Under the pieces are notes generated by a model that worked only from the letters and a program-made list of their open reading frames with translations, was not told the origin of the DNA and made no database searches. From positions 1-22,472 of the forward strand of contig JBDRGD010000112.1 of assembly GCA_043818095.1 (NCBI GenBank): a DNA stretch of 22,472 bases, in the 5' to 3' direction. How positions within the stretch are numbered: the stretch's first letter is position 1; every line of letters begins with the position of its first letter. Source of the DNA: JBDRGD01 sp043818095. GTDB lineage: Bacteria; Chloroflexota; Dehalococcoidia; Dehalococcoidales; RBG-16-60-22. Shown in pieces: positions 15,141 through 22,472 of the stretch. Made by a program: the position numbers and the translations under genes.

Positions 15141-17105
15141 ATGAGTACGATGTTTCCCAAGTTATTCCAGCCAGGGAAAATCGGCCGGCTGGAGCTGGCC
15201 AACCGGGTGGTCAAGGCGCCGATGCTCTCCTGCCTGGCGACCGAGGACGGCGTGGTGACCGACCGGCTGATACAGCATTACGTCTCGCAGACGAGCGGCG
15301 GCACGGGGCTCATCATCGTGGAAGCCAGCACCGTGAACGAGCGGGGCAGCCAGGCGGTGCCCTTCGAGCTGGGGTCTTCCGACGACCGCTTCCTGCCGGG
15401 GCTGACGGCGCTGGCGAAAGCCATCCACGATGCCGGGGGCCGCGCGGCATTGCAGATTTCCCACGGCGGGATATTACGCATCCTGGGAGCCCCCAAGCTG
15501 AGCAAGCCGATACTGGTGCCGTCGCCGGTGCCGGACAACGAGCCGCTGATGCCCATTTTCAAGGCGAACAATATGATACCGGAGGCACTGACGTTCGAGG
15601 ACGTCATCCAGACCATCCAGGACTTCGGCAACGCCGCCCGGCGCGTGCAGGCGGCGGGCTATGACATGGTGGAGGTGCATGGGGCGCACGGGTTCCTGAT
15701 TAACAACTTCCTCTCCCCGATAACCAACCGGCGGGAAGACCGCTTCGGCGGGTCCCCGGAAAAGCGCATGAACTTTCTCCTGGAAATCATCGACGACGTC
15801 CGCAAGAAGGTCGGCCCGGACTTTCCCGTGTGCGTCCGCCTCAGCGGCTCCGAATATGAAAAAGACGGCTATGACATCGATTTCACCATCGCCCTCGCCA
15901 GAGAACTGGAAAAGAGGGGCGTGAACGCCCTGCACCTGTCCGGCGGCAACCACCACCGCCGCTTCAACACCAACAGCCCCATGAGCATCCCCACGGGCTG
16001 GAACGTCTGGGCCGCCGAGGCGGTCAAGAAGGCGGTAAAAATCCCGGTCATGGCTTCCGGGTCAATCACTACCCCAGAGCTTGCCGAGGATATTCTGGCG
16101 AGCGGCAAGGCGGACTTCATCACCCTGGGCAGGCCCCTGTTCGCCGACCCCGCCTGGACGAAGAAGGCGCAGGAAGGCCGGCCCGAGGACATCACGCCCT
16201 GCATCCGCTGCTTGGACGGCTGCCTCTACCGCTCCAACATGAGAGCCGCCCCCGCCCAGTGCACGGTCAACGGCGACCTCGGCCGGGAGGGCCGCTTCCC
16301 CGTCCCGCCCGCGGAGAAGAAGAAGCGGGTAGCCGTGGCGGGCGGCGGTCCCGCCGGCCTGGAAGCGGCGCGCGTCTGCGCCCTGCGCGGGCATGAGGTC
16401 ACCCTTTACGAGCCGCGGGAACTCGGCGGCACCCTGCTCGAAATCTCCGTCCCCGATTTCATGGCGGACCTGAGGCTGCTGATTAAATATTACGCCGCGC
16501 AGATGAAGAAGCTGGACGTGAAGGTGGTCAAGGAAAAAGCCACTGCCGCCGGTCTGAAAAAAGGCAACTTCGATACGGTCGTCGTGGCGGTGGGCGGCGT
16601 GCCGGTCAAGCCGGACGTCCCCGGGATTGACCTGCCGCTGGTCACCGGCGTGCTGGACGTCCTCTCCGGGAAAGCCCGGACCGGACAGAGGGTCGTCGTG
16701 GTGGGGGGCGGCGTGGAAGGAGCGCAGGTCGGGCTCTGGCTGGCCGAGCAGGGCAAGGAAGTGACCTTCGTGGAAGAGCGTCCCGCTTTTATGATGGGCG
16801 TCTGGCTGACGGACAAGGCGGTCTACGCGGAGCGCTTCGCCAAGCAGAAAGTCACCCCGCTCACGGGCACCAGACTGACCGCGATAAAAGAGAAAAGCGT
16901 GGCCGTCATCGATAAAGAAGGCAAGCCGCGGGAAATCCCGACGGACAGCGTCGTCCTGGCGCTCGGTCTGGCACCCAACCCCCAGCTTCAGGAGGAGCTT
17001 TCCGGGGAGAAGGGACTCGAGGTCCACGGCGTCGGCGACTGCGTGTTCCCGCGCAAGATTTTCGAGGCCATCCGCACCGGCTTTTCCACCGCCCGCCGGA
17101 TTTAG
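15141..17105 (+). CDS. NADH:flavin oxidoreductase, 2,4-dienoyl-CoA reductase type
   Basis: A 654-residue three-domain flavoenzyme. The Old-Yellow-Enzyme barrel (about 1-340) has the active-site block VEVHGAHGFLINNFLSPI (His180, His183) and NRREDRFGGSPEKR. Cys354, Cys357, Cys361 and Cys374 form the single 4Fe-4S cluster. The C-terminal part has two dinucleotide folds, GGGPAG at 401-406 (FAD) and VVVVGGGVEG near 518-527 (NAD(P)H). Members pass electrons from NAD(P)H through FAD, Fe-S and FMN to a conjugated double bond (FadH, BaiCD/BaiH, enoate and trimethylamine enzymes). The start is ATG 15141, with AAAGGA seven bases upstream; a GTG at 15123 is a weaker option. In this operon it probably saturates a ring or side-chain double bond. 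Confidence 0.93.
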   Translation: MSTMFPKLFQPGKIGRLELANRVVKAPMLSCLATEDGVVTDRLIQHYVSQTSGGTGLIIVEASTVNERGSQAVPFELGSSDDRFLPGLTALAKAIHDAGGRAALQISHGGILRILGAPKLSKPILVPSPVPDNEPLMPIFKANNMIPEALTFEDVIQTIQDFGNAARRVQAAGYDMVEVHGAHGFLINNFLSPITNRREDRFGGSPEKRMNFLLEIIDDVRKKVGPDFPVCVRLSGSEYEKDGYDIDFTIALARELEKRGVNALHLSGGNHHRRFNTNSPMSIPTGWNVWAAEAVKKAVKIPVMASGSITTPELAEDILASGKADFITLGRPLFADPAWTKKAQEGRPEDITPCIRCLDGCLYRSNMRAAPAQCTVNGDLGREGRFPVPPAEKKKRVAVAGGGPAGLEAARVCALRGHEVTLYEPRELGGTLLEISVPDFMADLRLLIKYYAAQMKKLDVKVVKEKATAAGLKKGNFDTVVVAVGGVPVKPDVPGIDLPLVTGVLDVLSGKARTGQRVVVVGGGVEGAQVGLWLAEQGKEVTFVEERPAFMMGVWLTDKAVYAERFAKQKVTPLTGTRLTAIKEKSVAVIDKEGKPREIPTDSVVLALGLAPNPQLQEELSGEKGLEVHGVGDCVFPRKIFEAIRTGFSTARRI

Positions 17106-17147
17106 CGGTTGCGCCGCAATATAGTATCATAGGGGAGGAGGCAAGCC

Positions 17148-18495
17148 ATGGCTGAAGATATCGCCCCCAGGCTGGCGGAGTTCATCACCGGCACCAGGCT
17201 GGAGGATATCCCCGCAGAGACGATTACTTTCGTCAAGGGCCTCATCGCCAAGACCGCGGCGGGGATGCTGGTCGGCTCGCGGATGCCCGCCGGGAGGAAG
17301 CTGACCAAGGCCCTGGAGCAGCGGAAAGCCGTCCCGGAACTGAAAATCATCGGCTGCGGACTGGAAACCTCTCTCCGGGAGGCGGTCTTCACCCATGCCA
17401 TGTTCGCCCACGCCAGCGAGCTGGAGGACGACCGCTTCGGGGGCGGGGTCTCCTGGGACATCACCGTGCTGCCCATCACTTTCAGCCTCGCCGCGAAAAA
17501 CCACCTCTCGGGGAAGGAATTCCTGGAGGCGTCCATCACCGGGCTGGAGGTGCACTGCCGCACCTGCCTTTTCCCCTCGGAACACCGGGGGATACTGGTG
17601 GTGCCGGGGGCCATCGGTCCCGCCGCCGCGGCAGCGAAAGCCCTGAAGCTTTCCACTGAGGAAACCGCGTTCGCTATGGGGATGGGACTGGCGTCTTCCG
17701 CGGTCACCGGCCCGAACCACGGCACGGACGGCCATTACTTCGAGTCGGCGATACAGAGCCTGCAGGGGCTGATGGGCGCGGAGATGGCCGCGCTGGGACT
17801 GGTCAGCAACCCCCCTCATCGGCGAGTCCCTCACCGCCCTGCTTGGCGCGGACAAGGTGAACACGGGGGAAATCACGGAAGGCCTGGGCAAACGCTGGCG
17901 CCTGCACGAAATCTGGATAAAGAAGTATCCCTGCTGCTTCGGGACACACCGCCAGATTGACGCTCTGCTGGAAATCATGCGGGAAAACAAACTCCAGTGG
18001 GAGCAACTGGAGAGCGTGGAAGCGCACGTCAACGCCGCGGAGCACTTCCTGGAACGCACCGACCCCAAAACGCTGGGGGACCTCCAGTTCAGTCTGAACC
18101 ACGTGCTCTCCGTGGCCATGGTGTACGGTGACGTCAGCCCGCGCGACATGACCGTCGATATCATCGACGACCCGACATTGAAAGCGGCCCGGAAAAAGGT
18201 CAAAGTGGTCCTCCATCCGGAATGGCCCTCGGGCATCATGGAAGCCGCCGTGAAGGTCGCCGTGACTACCAAGGACGGTCGAAAATACGAGAGGACCCGG
18301 CAGTATGCCGTGGGCTCCCCGGACGAACCCCTCACCGCGGAGCAGTTCCGCGGCCTGTTCCGCAAATTCACCGAAGGCATCCTCCCCGCGGAGCAAATCG
18401 AGAATACCGCCGACCGGATAATGGACCTGGAAAATATCGCTGATGTCAGCAAGGTTATCGCCCCGCTGACGGATTCTTCCCTCAAGTTGAAATAA
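17148..18495 (+). CDS. MmgE/PrpD family protein, interrupted by a 1-base frameshift
   Basis: MmgE/PrpD proteins include 2-methylcitrate dehydratase, cis-aconitate decarboxylase and related (de)hydratases or epimerases of polycarboxylates. The frame breaks at the C6 run 17810-17815. Dropping one C joins AALGLVSN to PLIGESLTALLGADKVNTG and gives one 448-residue protein of usual size. Uncorrected, translation leaves the family sequence near residue 222 and ends at 17960. Recognisable blocks are FTHAMFAHASELEDDRFGGG (active-site region near residues 83-102), NHGTDGHYFE, and after the break GKRWRLHEIWIKKYPCCFGTH. GGAGG precedes ATG 17148. It lies 42 bases after the flavoenzyme and 57 before molybdoenzyme copy 2. 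The extra base is probably a homopolymer error, as in argD. The substrate is unknown. Confidence 0.88.
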
Positions 18496-18552
18496 TAAAC
18501 ACACCCCCGACTACCTCATAATGTTACGACAGAAATTGGGTGCGGACGGGAG

Positions 18553-20748
18553 ATGGCGCCAGGAGCCAAAGACGACAGCCGCGAAAAGGTAATCGCCACC
18601 ACCTGCAACAGCCATTGCGGGGGCGCCTGCCTGCTGAGAATCCACGTCAAAGACGAGCGGATTACCCGCATCGAGACGGATGACGGACCGGAGCCGCAGC
18701 TGCGGGCCTGTCTCCGCGGGCGGGCTTACCGCCAGCGCGTCTATGCCCCGGACCGCGTTATCTTTCCCCTGCGCCGGACGGGCGAACGCGGCGAGGGCAA
18801 TTTCGAGCGCGTTTCCTGGGACGATGCCCTGGAGGAGGTAGCCCGAGAGCTGCGGCGCGTGCGGGACACCTGCGGGCCGGAGGCTATTTTCATGCGTTCT
18901 TCGGCGGGGGACATCGTTGCCCTGAACCATTCCCTGCCGCTGGGCAAAGTCCTTTCCCTGCTCGGGGGCTACTCCACCAGCTGGGGATACCACTCCTACG
19001 AGCAGGGTGTTTACGCGGAGCTGGCAACCCTCGGCAGGCTCGACCGCAGCAGCCGCGACGACCTGCTTAATTCCCGGCTGATTATTCTCTGGGCCTGCGA
19101 CCCCGTGAACTCGATTCTCGATACCGGCACCACGAATTACCTGGCGCAGGCGCGGGAAAACGGCACCCGCATTATCAGCGTGGACCCCCGGTACACGGAT
19201 ACCGCCGCCACGTTCGCCCACGAATGGCTGCCCATCATCCCCGGGACGGACTGCGCCATGATGCTGGGCATGGCTTACGTCATCATTGCCGAGGGGCTGG
19301 AGGACAAGCAGTTCCTGGACCGGTGCACGGAGGGCTTCGACCGCTTCCGGGACTACGTTCTCGGCGTGACGGACGGCGTTCCCAAGACCCCGGACTGGGC
19401 GGCGAAAGAGACCGCCGTCCCCGCGGAAGCGATTGCCCGGCTGGCGCGGGAATACGCCACCACCCGGCCCGCCGCCCTGCTCGCCGGCATCGCCGCCGGA
19501 CGCACCGCCCGCGGCGAGCAGTACCATCGCGTTGCCATCACCCTCTCGGCGATGACCGGGAACATCGGCCTCCCCGGCGGGAGCAACGGGGGACGCTCCT
19601 GGACCACCCACAGCGGCCTGCCCCAGATGGCTTCCGGCGGCTTCATGCGGGAGGTCACCAACCCGGTGGCCAAGGGCCCGCCCGATTTCCCCAACTACCT
19701 TCCCGCCCGTTCCCGCTACTTCCTGGGGACGGGGAGCGTGAACGCCTCCCGGGTCCCGGACGCCATCCTCCGGGGGAAAGCGGGCGGCTACCCGGCGGAC
19801 TACAAGCTGCTGGTCATCGCCAACGCAAACTACCCCAACCAGACCCCGAATATAAATAAAGCCATTAAGGGTTTAAAGAAACTGGAATTTATCGTCGCCG
19901 TGGAGCAGTTCCTGACCCCGGCGGCGCTTTGGGCGGATATCGTGCTGCCCACCTGCACTTTCCTGGAGAGGAACGACTTTACCGAATCCGAAGGGGGGCT
20001 CTTCTTCGGCTACCAGCGGCAAGCAATCGAACCGCGGGGTGAGTGCCTGACCCAGCTCCAGATAGCCGTCAAACTGGCGGAAAAGCTGGGGCTGGACGAG
20101 TTCAAGGACACGAACGAAGAAGAGATTCTGCGGGAAATCGTCGGGGGGAGCATCATCCCCGATTACGCCAAATTCCGGGAGGAGGCAATCTACCGCCTCC
20201 CGGAGTCCCATATCGCATTCCGGGACGAGGCGGCGGACCCCGCCCGGCACCCCTTCCCCACGCCTTCCGGTAAAATCGAGATATACTCCCGGCAGCTGGC
20301 GGAGATGAACGACCCGGAACTCCCGCCGGTCCCCGAATACCGGGAGACCTGGGAAAGCCGGAACGACCCCCTGGCGGCGAAATACCCGCTGCAGCTCATC
20401 ACGATTCACGCCCGGCGGCGGGCGCACTCCCAGTTCGAGACGCTGCCCTGGCTCCGGGAAATACAGACACAGGCGCTGCAGATTAATCCCGCGGACGCCC
20501 TGCCAAGGGGCATCAACGAGGGCGACACGGTGACCGTGAGCAGCCCGCGGGGCATGACGGTGCTGCCCGCCTGGGTCACGGAGCGCATCATGCCGGGAGT
20601 GGTCGCCATCCCGCAGGGCGCGTGGTATCATCCGGATAAAGACGGGGTGGACCACGGGGGCAGCGCCAACGTCCTCACCCGGGACGAGCCTTCGCCGGGG
20701 GGAGGCTTCGTCAGCAATACCTGCCTGGTGCAGGTGGCAAAAGGTTAA
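18553..20748 (+). CDS. DmsA-like molybdopterin oxidoreductase, copy 2 (no Tat signal)
   Basis: A 731-residue paralogue of the gene at 8506, similar from end to end and one residue shorter. It has Cys18, Cys22, Cys26 and Cys53 for the 4Fe-4S cluster, LRACLRGRAYRQRVY, RTGERGEGNFERVSWDDA, a possible molybdenum-ligand Ser148 (GYHSYEQG), IISVDPRYTDT, IIPGTDCAM and the C-terminal QGAWYHPDKDGVDHGG. It also lacks a Tat signal, so a cytoplasmic enzyme is expected. The two copies differ most at residues 112-175, around the active-site serine and substrate funnel, which suggests different substrates. ATG 18553 follows GGGAG closely. It is followed 12 bases later by a DmsB-like gene, giving an AB pair without a DmsC anchor. 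Reductase, dehydroxylase or transhydroxylase activity fits. Confidence 0.92.
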   Translation: MAPGAKDDSREKVIATTCNSHCGGACLLRIHVKDERITRIETDDGPEPQLRACLRGRAYRQRVYAPDRVIFPLRRTGERGEGNFERVSWDDALEEVARELRRVRDTCGPEAIFMRSSAGDIVALNHSLPLGKVLSLLGGYSTSWGYHSYEQGVYAELATLGRLDRSSRDDLLNSRLIILWACDPVNSILDTGTTNYLAQARENGTRIISVDPRYTDTAATFAHEWLPIIPGTDCAMMLGMAYVIIAEGLEDKQFLDRCTEGFDRFRDYVLGVTDGVPKTPDWAAKETAVPAEAIARLAREYATTRPAALLAGIAAGRTARGEQYHRVAITLSAMTGNIGLPGGSNGGRSWTTHSGLPQMASGGFMREVTNPVAKGPPDFPNYLPARSRYFLGTGSVNASRVPDAILRGKAGGYPADYKLLVIANANYPNQTPNINKAIKGLKKLEFIVAVEQFLTPAALWADIVLPTCTFLERNDFTESEGGLFFGYQRQAIEPRGECLTQLQIAVKLAEKLGLDEFKDTNEEEILREIVGGSIIPDYAKFREEAIYRLPESHIAFRDEAADPARHPFPTPSGKIEIYSRQLAEMNDPELPPVPEYRETWESRNDPLAAKYPLQLITIHARRRAHSQFETLPWLREIQTQALQINPADALPRGINEGDTVTVSSPRGMTVLPAWVTERIMPGVVAIPQGAWYHPDKDGVDHGGSANVLTRDEPSPGGGFVSNTCLVQVAKG

Positions 20749-20760
20749 GGGAGGTCAACG

Positions 20761-21357
20761 ATGCAATTGGGGTTCTATTTCGACCAGACGCGGTGCACCG
20801 GCTGCGGCACCTGCATCGTGGCCTGCAAGGACTGGTATGATATTCCCGCGGGACCGGCAAGCCGGATTTACGTGACCGGCATTGAAGCGGGCAAATTCCC
20901 CGACCTTTTTGTCGCTTATCTCACCTCTTTCTGCTACCACTGCGCTCACCCCGAGTGCGTGGCAGCCTGCCCCGAGAATGCGCTGGTGAAGCGGGAGGAA
21001 GACGGCATCGTGGCGGTGACCGATGCCGCCGTATGCCTGGGACGGGACGCCTGCGGGATGTGCCGGGACGCCTGTCCTTACGGCATCCCCCAGTTCCGCG
21101 ACGAGCCGGAGGCGAAGATGGTGAAATGCGACCTCTGCCTGGAGCGCTGGGCGGAAGGCAAGCCCCCCATCTGCGTGGCGGCCTGCCCCACCCGGGCGCT
21201 GGACGCGGGGCCGCTGGATGAGCTTAAGAAGAAGTATGGAGAAGCCAGGGAAGCCGAGGGTTTCGTCTTTCACGGAAAGCTGATACCGTCCATCATTTAC
21301 AGGCCGAAGAAAGACGCGGCGGACCGCCAGCCGAAGAAGATAACGAAAGTCCCCTGA
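20761..21357 (+). CDS. DmsB-like electron-transfer subunit with four 4Fe-4S clusters
   Basis: A 198-residue ferredoxin-like protein with sixteen cluster cysteines: 12/15/18/22, 58/61/66/70, 92/98/101/105 and 123/126/138/142, the arrangement of DmsB, NrfC, PhsB and the transhydroxylase small subunit. It would carry electrons to or from the molybdenum subunit encoded just upstream. There is no signal peptide or membrane helix, matching the Tat-less partner. The tail after residue 150 is basic and Lys-rich. GGGAGG precedes ATG 20761, 12 bases after the stop of the catalytic gene, so tight co-expression is expected. Whether it also serves the copy encoded at 8506 is open. Confidence 0.93.
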   Translation: MQLGFYFDQTRCTGCGTCIVACKDWYDIPAGPASRIYVTGIEAGKFPDLFVAYLTSFCYHCAHPECVAACPENALVKREEDGIVAVTDAAVCLGRDACGMCRDACPYGIPQFRDEPEAKMVKCDLCLERWAEGKPPICVAACPTRALDAGPLDELKKKYGEAREAEGFVFHGKLIPSIIYRPKKDAADRQPKKITKVP

Positions 21358-21383
21358 GGGGGAGACAATGAAAGGAGACTGCC

Positions 21384-21680
21384 ATGCCGGAAAATCCCTT
21401 GAAACCGATTGAGGACTTTGACCCGGAACTCTTGAAGACCCTGCAGGCCGCCCAGATGATGGCGCTGGGGGAGGGGGGAGCGCTGCCCAAGAAGGTCAAA
21501 CTCCTGATTGCGCTGGCGCTGGACGCCTCCCACGGGAGCGCCAACGGCGTGAAGGCGCTCTCCGGCGCCGCGATGGCTAACGGCGCCACGAAGCAGGAAG
21601 TCGCCGAAGCCCTGAGGGTGGCGTACTATATCAGCGGGGCGGGCAGCGTTTACACCGCCGCGGACGCCTTCCGGACTTAG
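21384..21680 (+). CDS. Carboxymuconolactone-decarboxylase-family protein, cysteine-free
   Basis: A 98-residue, all-helical AhpD/CMD-fold protein. The segment ALALDASHGSANGVKAL (about residues 43-59) aligns with the place where AhpD-like peroxidases carry CxxC, but here no cysteine exists anywhere in the protein, so thiol peroxidase activity is excluded. GATKQEVAEALRVAYYISGAGSVYTA is the standard C-terminal family helix pair. AAAGGAG precedes ATG 21384, 26 bases after the Fe-S subunit, so it is the last gene of the rightward operon. A decarboxylase, lactonase-like or structural helper role is possible; the family name alone does not prove any of these. Confidence 0.82.
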   Translation: MPENPLKPIEDFDPELLKTLQAAQMMALGEGGALPKKVKLLIALALDASHGSANGVKALSGAAMANGATKQEVAEALRVAYYISGAGSVYTAADAFRT

Positions 21681-21690
21681 ACGCCGCCCG

Positions 21691-22077
21691 CTACTCTGCT
21701 TTTTTCCGGGCGCTGTATTCTTTGATAGTCTTGTTGGCGATGGCGAAAGCATCGGCGACCTTGGGAATGCCGATGTAGGCGACCATCTGGCGGATGACCT
21801 CCAGGACTTCCTCGGGGGTCGCGCCGTTGTTCAGGGCGCCGAAGACGTGCAGCCGCACCTCGGGACGGCCCATGACGGTGAGCGCGGCAATCATGCAGAG
21901 GCTCCGCGTCTTCACGTCGAGCTCCGGGCGGGCGAAGTTGCTCCAGAACTGGAGAGACATCTCGTGGATGTAGGGGCTGGTGCCCTCCAGGTATTCCTCC
22001 ACGTTCTGGAAATGCGCCTTGCCCCAGATTTTCTCGCCGGTCTGCCGGCCCACCCGGACATCGTCTTGCTGTGACAC
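21691..22077 (-). CDS. PcaC-like carboxymuconolactone decarboxylase family protein
   Basis: A 128-residue CMD-fold protein of PcaC length. Family blocks are LDVKTRSLCMIAALTVMGR, EVRLHVFGALNNGATPEEVLEVIRQMVAYIGIPKVADAF. In PcaC this fold decarboxylates the gamma-carboxymuconolactone made from protocatechuate, but many members have other or unknown roles. The only cysteine is in the first block, with no CxxC pair. The start is GTG 22077 with AAGGAGG upstream inside an A-rich stretch; no closer ATG exists. It is 25 bases after the RidA-like gene and convergent with the other CMD gene, only 10 bases from its end. It probably belongs to a separate leftward operon entering from beyond the window. 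Confidence 0.85.
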   Translation of the reverse strand: MSQQDDVRVGRQTGEKIWGKAHFQNVEEYLEGTSPYIHEMSLQFWSNFARPELDVKTRSLCMIAALTVMGRPEVRLHVFGALNNGATPEEVLEVIRQMVAYIGIPKVADAFAIANKTIKEYSARKKAE

Positions 22078-22102
22078 GCTGGCCTCCTTTTTTATTTTTT
22101 TA

Positions 22103-22472
22103 CTATTGCTTCGCCACCGCCGCGGCGACCTCTATCTCGATGAGCATGTCCGGCAGGTCCAGCCCGACGTCTTTCAGGAGAACGCCCGCCCGGGGGTGCG
22201 CGGCGAGGTCCGGGGCGTATTTTTGAAAAAAGTCGTCCGTGGCCTGCATCATGTCGAAGTGGTCGTCCCGGTTGACGAGGAAGAAGTTGACCCAGTAGAT
22301 GTCCTCCAGCTTTGCCCCCACCCCACCCAAAATTTCTTTGATGCGCGTCCAGCAGGCGGTGGTCTGCTCCCGGATGCCGCCCACGACGTTGCCCACGCCG
22401 GAGCGCATCTCCTCCGGGTTCCGCGGCTCGCGGTCGGTGAGGGGGTTCCTGCCCGTCTGCCCGGAGAGCCAG
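22103..22472 (-). CDS. RidA/YjgF family protein (5' end beyond window)
   Basis: About 123 residues are visible, from WLSGQTGRNP to the C-terminus. RidA proteins hydrolyse reactive enamine/imine intermediates; relatives act in amino acid, pyrimidine and aromatic catabolism. Features are SGQTG near the visible start, GGIREQTTACWTRIKEILGGVGA, the FFLVNRDDHFDMM strand, an Arg in HPRAGV at the position of the carboxylate-binding arginine, and MLIEIEVAAAV at the end with the conserved Glu. The frame is open to the window edge, so the start lies upstream of 22472. The insert GLDLPDM and the long NPLTDREPRNPEEM segment resemble the YjgF-like subgroups found beside catabolic genes more than housekeeping RidA. 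Confidence 0.88.
   Translation of the reverse strand, partial: WLSGQTGRNPLTDREPRNPEEMRSGVGNVVGGIREQTTACWTRIKEILGGVGAKLEDIYWVNFFLVNRDDHFDMMQATDDFFQKYAPDLAAHPRAGVLLKDVGLDLPDMLIEIEVAAAVAKQ

Noticed and set aside
17127..18485. A 452-codon minus-strand open frame opposite the prpD-like gene
   Set aside because: The plus-strand product has family motifs on both sides of the frameshift; the minus frame is low-complexity shadow sequence.
18496..18552. Promoter upstream of molybdoenzyme copy 2 (CATAAT near 18519)
   Set aside because: The nearest TTGAAA is about 24 bases away, too far; the gene is better explained by read-through of the operon.

Overview
The window is GC-rich (about 60% by eye), densely coded bacterial DNA with no RNA genes, insertion sequences or CRISPR array that I could see. 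Gene content (arginine genes, small Fe-S proteins, a stand-alone pyruvate-kinase C-terminal domain, two DmsA-like molybdoenzymes, TRAP uptake, metal-dependent amidohydrolases) fits an anaerobe. An uncultured Chloroflexota (Dehalococcoidia-like) genome is my best guess. This rests on gene style, not on a phylogenetic marker.

Region 1 (1-5313, minus strand) is an arginine operon read right to left: argJ, argB, argD, a membrane-anchored alpha/beta-hydrolase-like gene, and argG (cut by the window edge). argD is intact except for one extra base in a C4 run. The hydrolase-like gene lies between argD and argG, where argF often sits.

Region 2 (5353-7462, plus strand) starts at a good sigma70-type promoter (TTGAAT-16-TATAAA) and carries four small genes: a pyruvate kinase alpha/beta-domain protein, an 11-cysteine protein with a CNCCSCCC motif, a protein with a CODH/Rnf-type four-cysteine Fe-S domain, and a small membrane protein.

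Region 3 (7494-21680) looks like a catabolic island built around a divergent control region at 10705-11011. Leftward: a DmsA-like molybdopterin oxidoreductase and an ACMSD-like amidohydrolase, 10 bases apart. Rightward, behind a strong promoter (TTGAAT-17-TATAAT) and a leader of about 170 bases: a TRAP solute-binding lipoprotein, a fused TRAP DctQM permease, a second amidohydrolase, an Old-Yellow-Enzyme/2,4-dienoyl-CoA-reductase-type flavoenzyme, an MmgE/PrpD protein (one extra base in a C6 run), a second DmsA-like enzyme paralogous to the first, its four-cluster Fe-S partner, and a cysteine-free carboxymuconolactone-decarboxylase-family protein. Region 4 (21691-22472, minus strand) holds a PcaC-like protein and a truncated RidA protein.

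Inferred role of region 3: TRAP import of an organic acid, cytoplasmic redox or hydroxyl chemistry by Ser-ligated, Tat-less DmsA-like enzymes, reduction of conjugated double bonds by the flavoenzyme, and decarboxylation, hydrolysis or (de)hydration by the amidohydrolases, PrpD and CMD proteins. The substrate cannot be read from sequence. An aromatic or unsaturated cyclic acid is a reasonable hypothesis.
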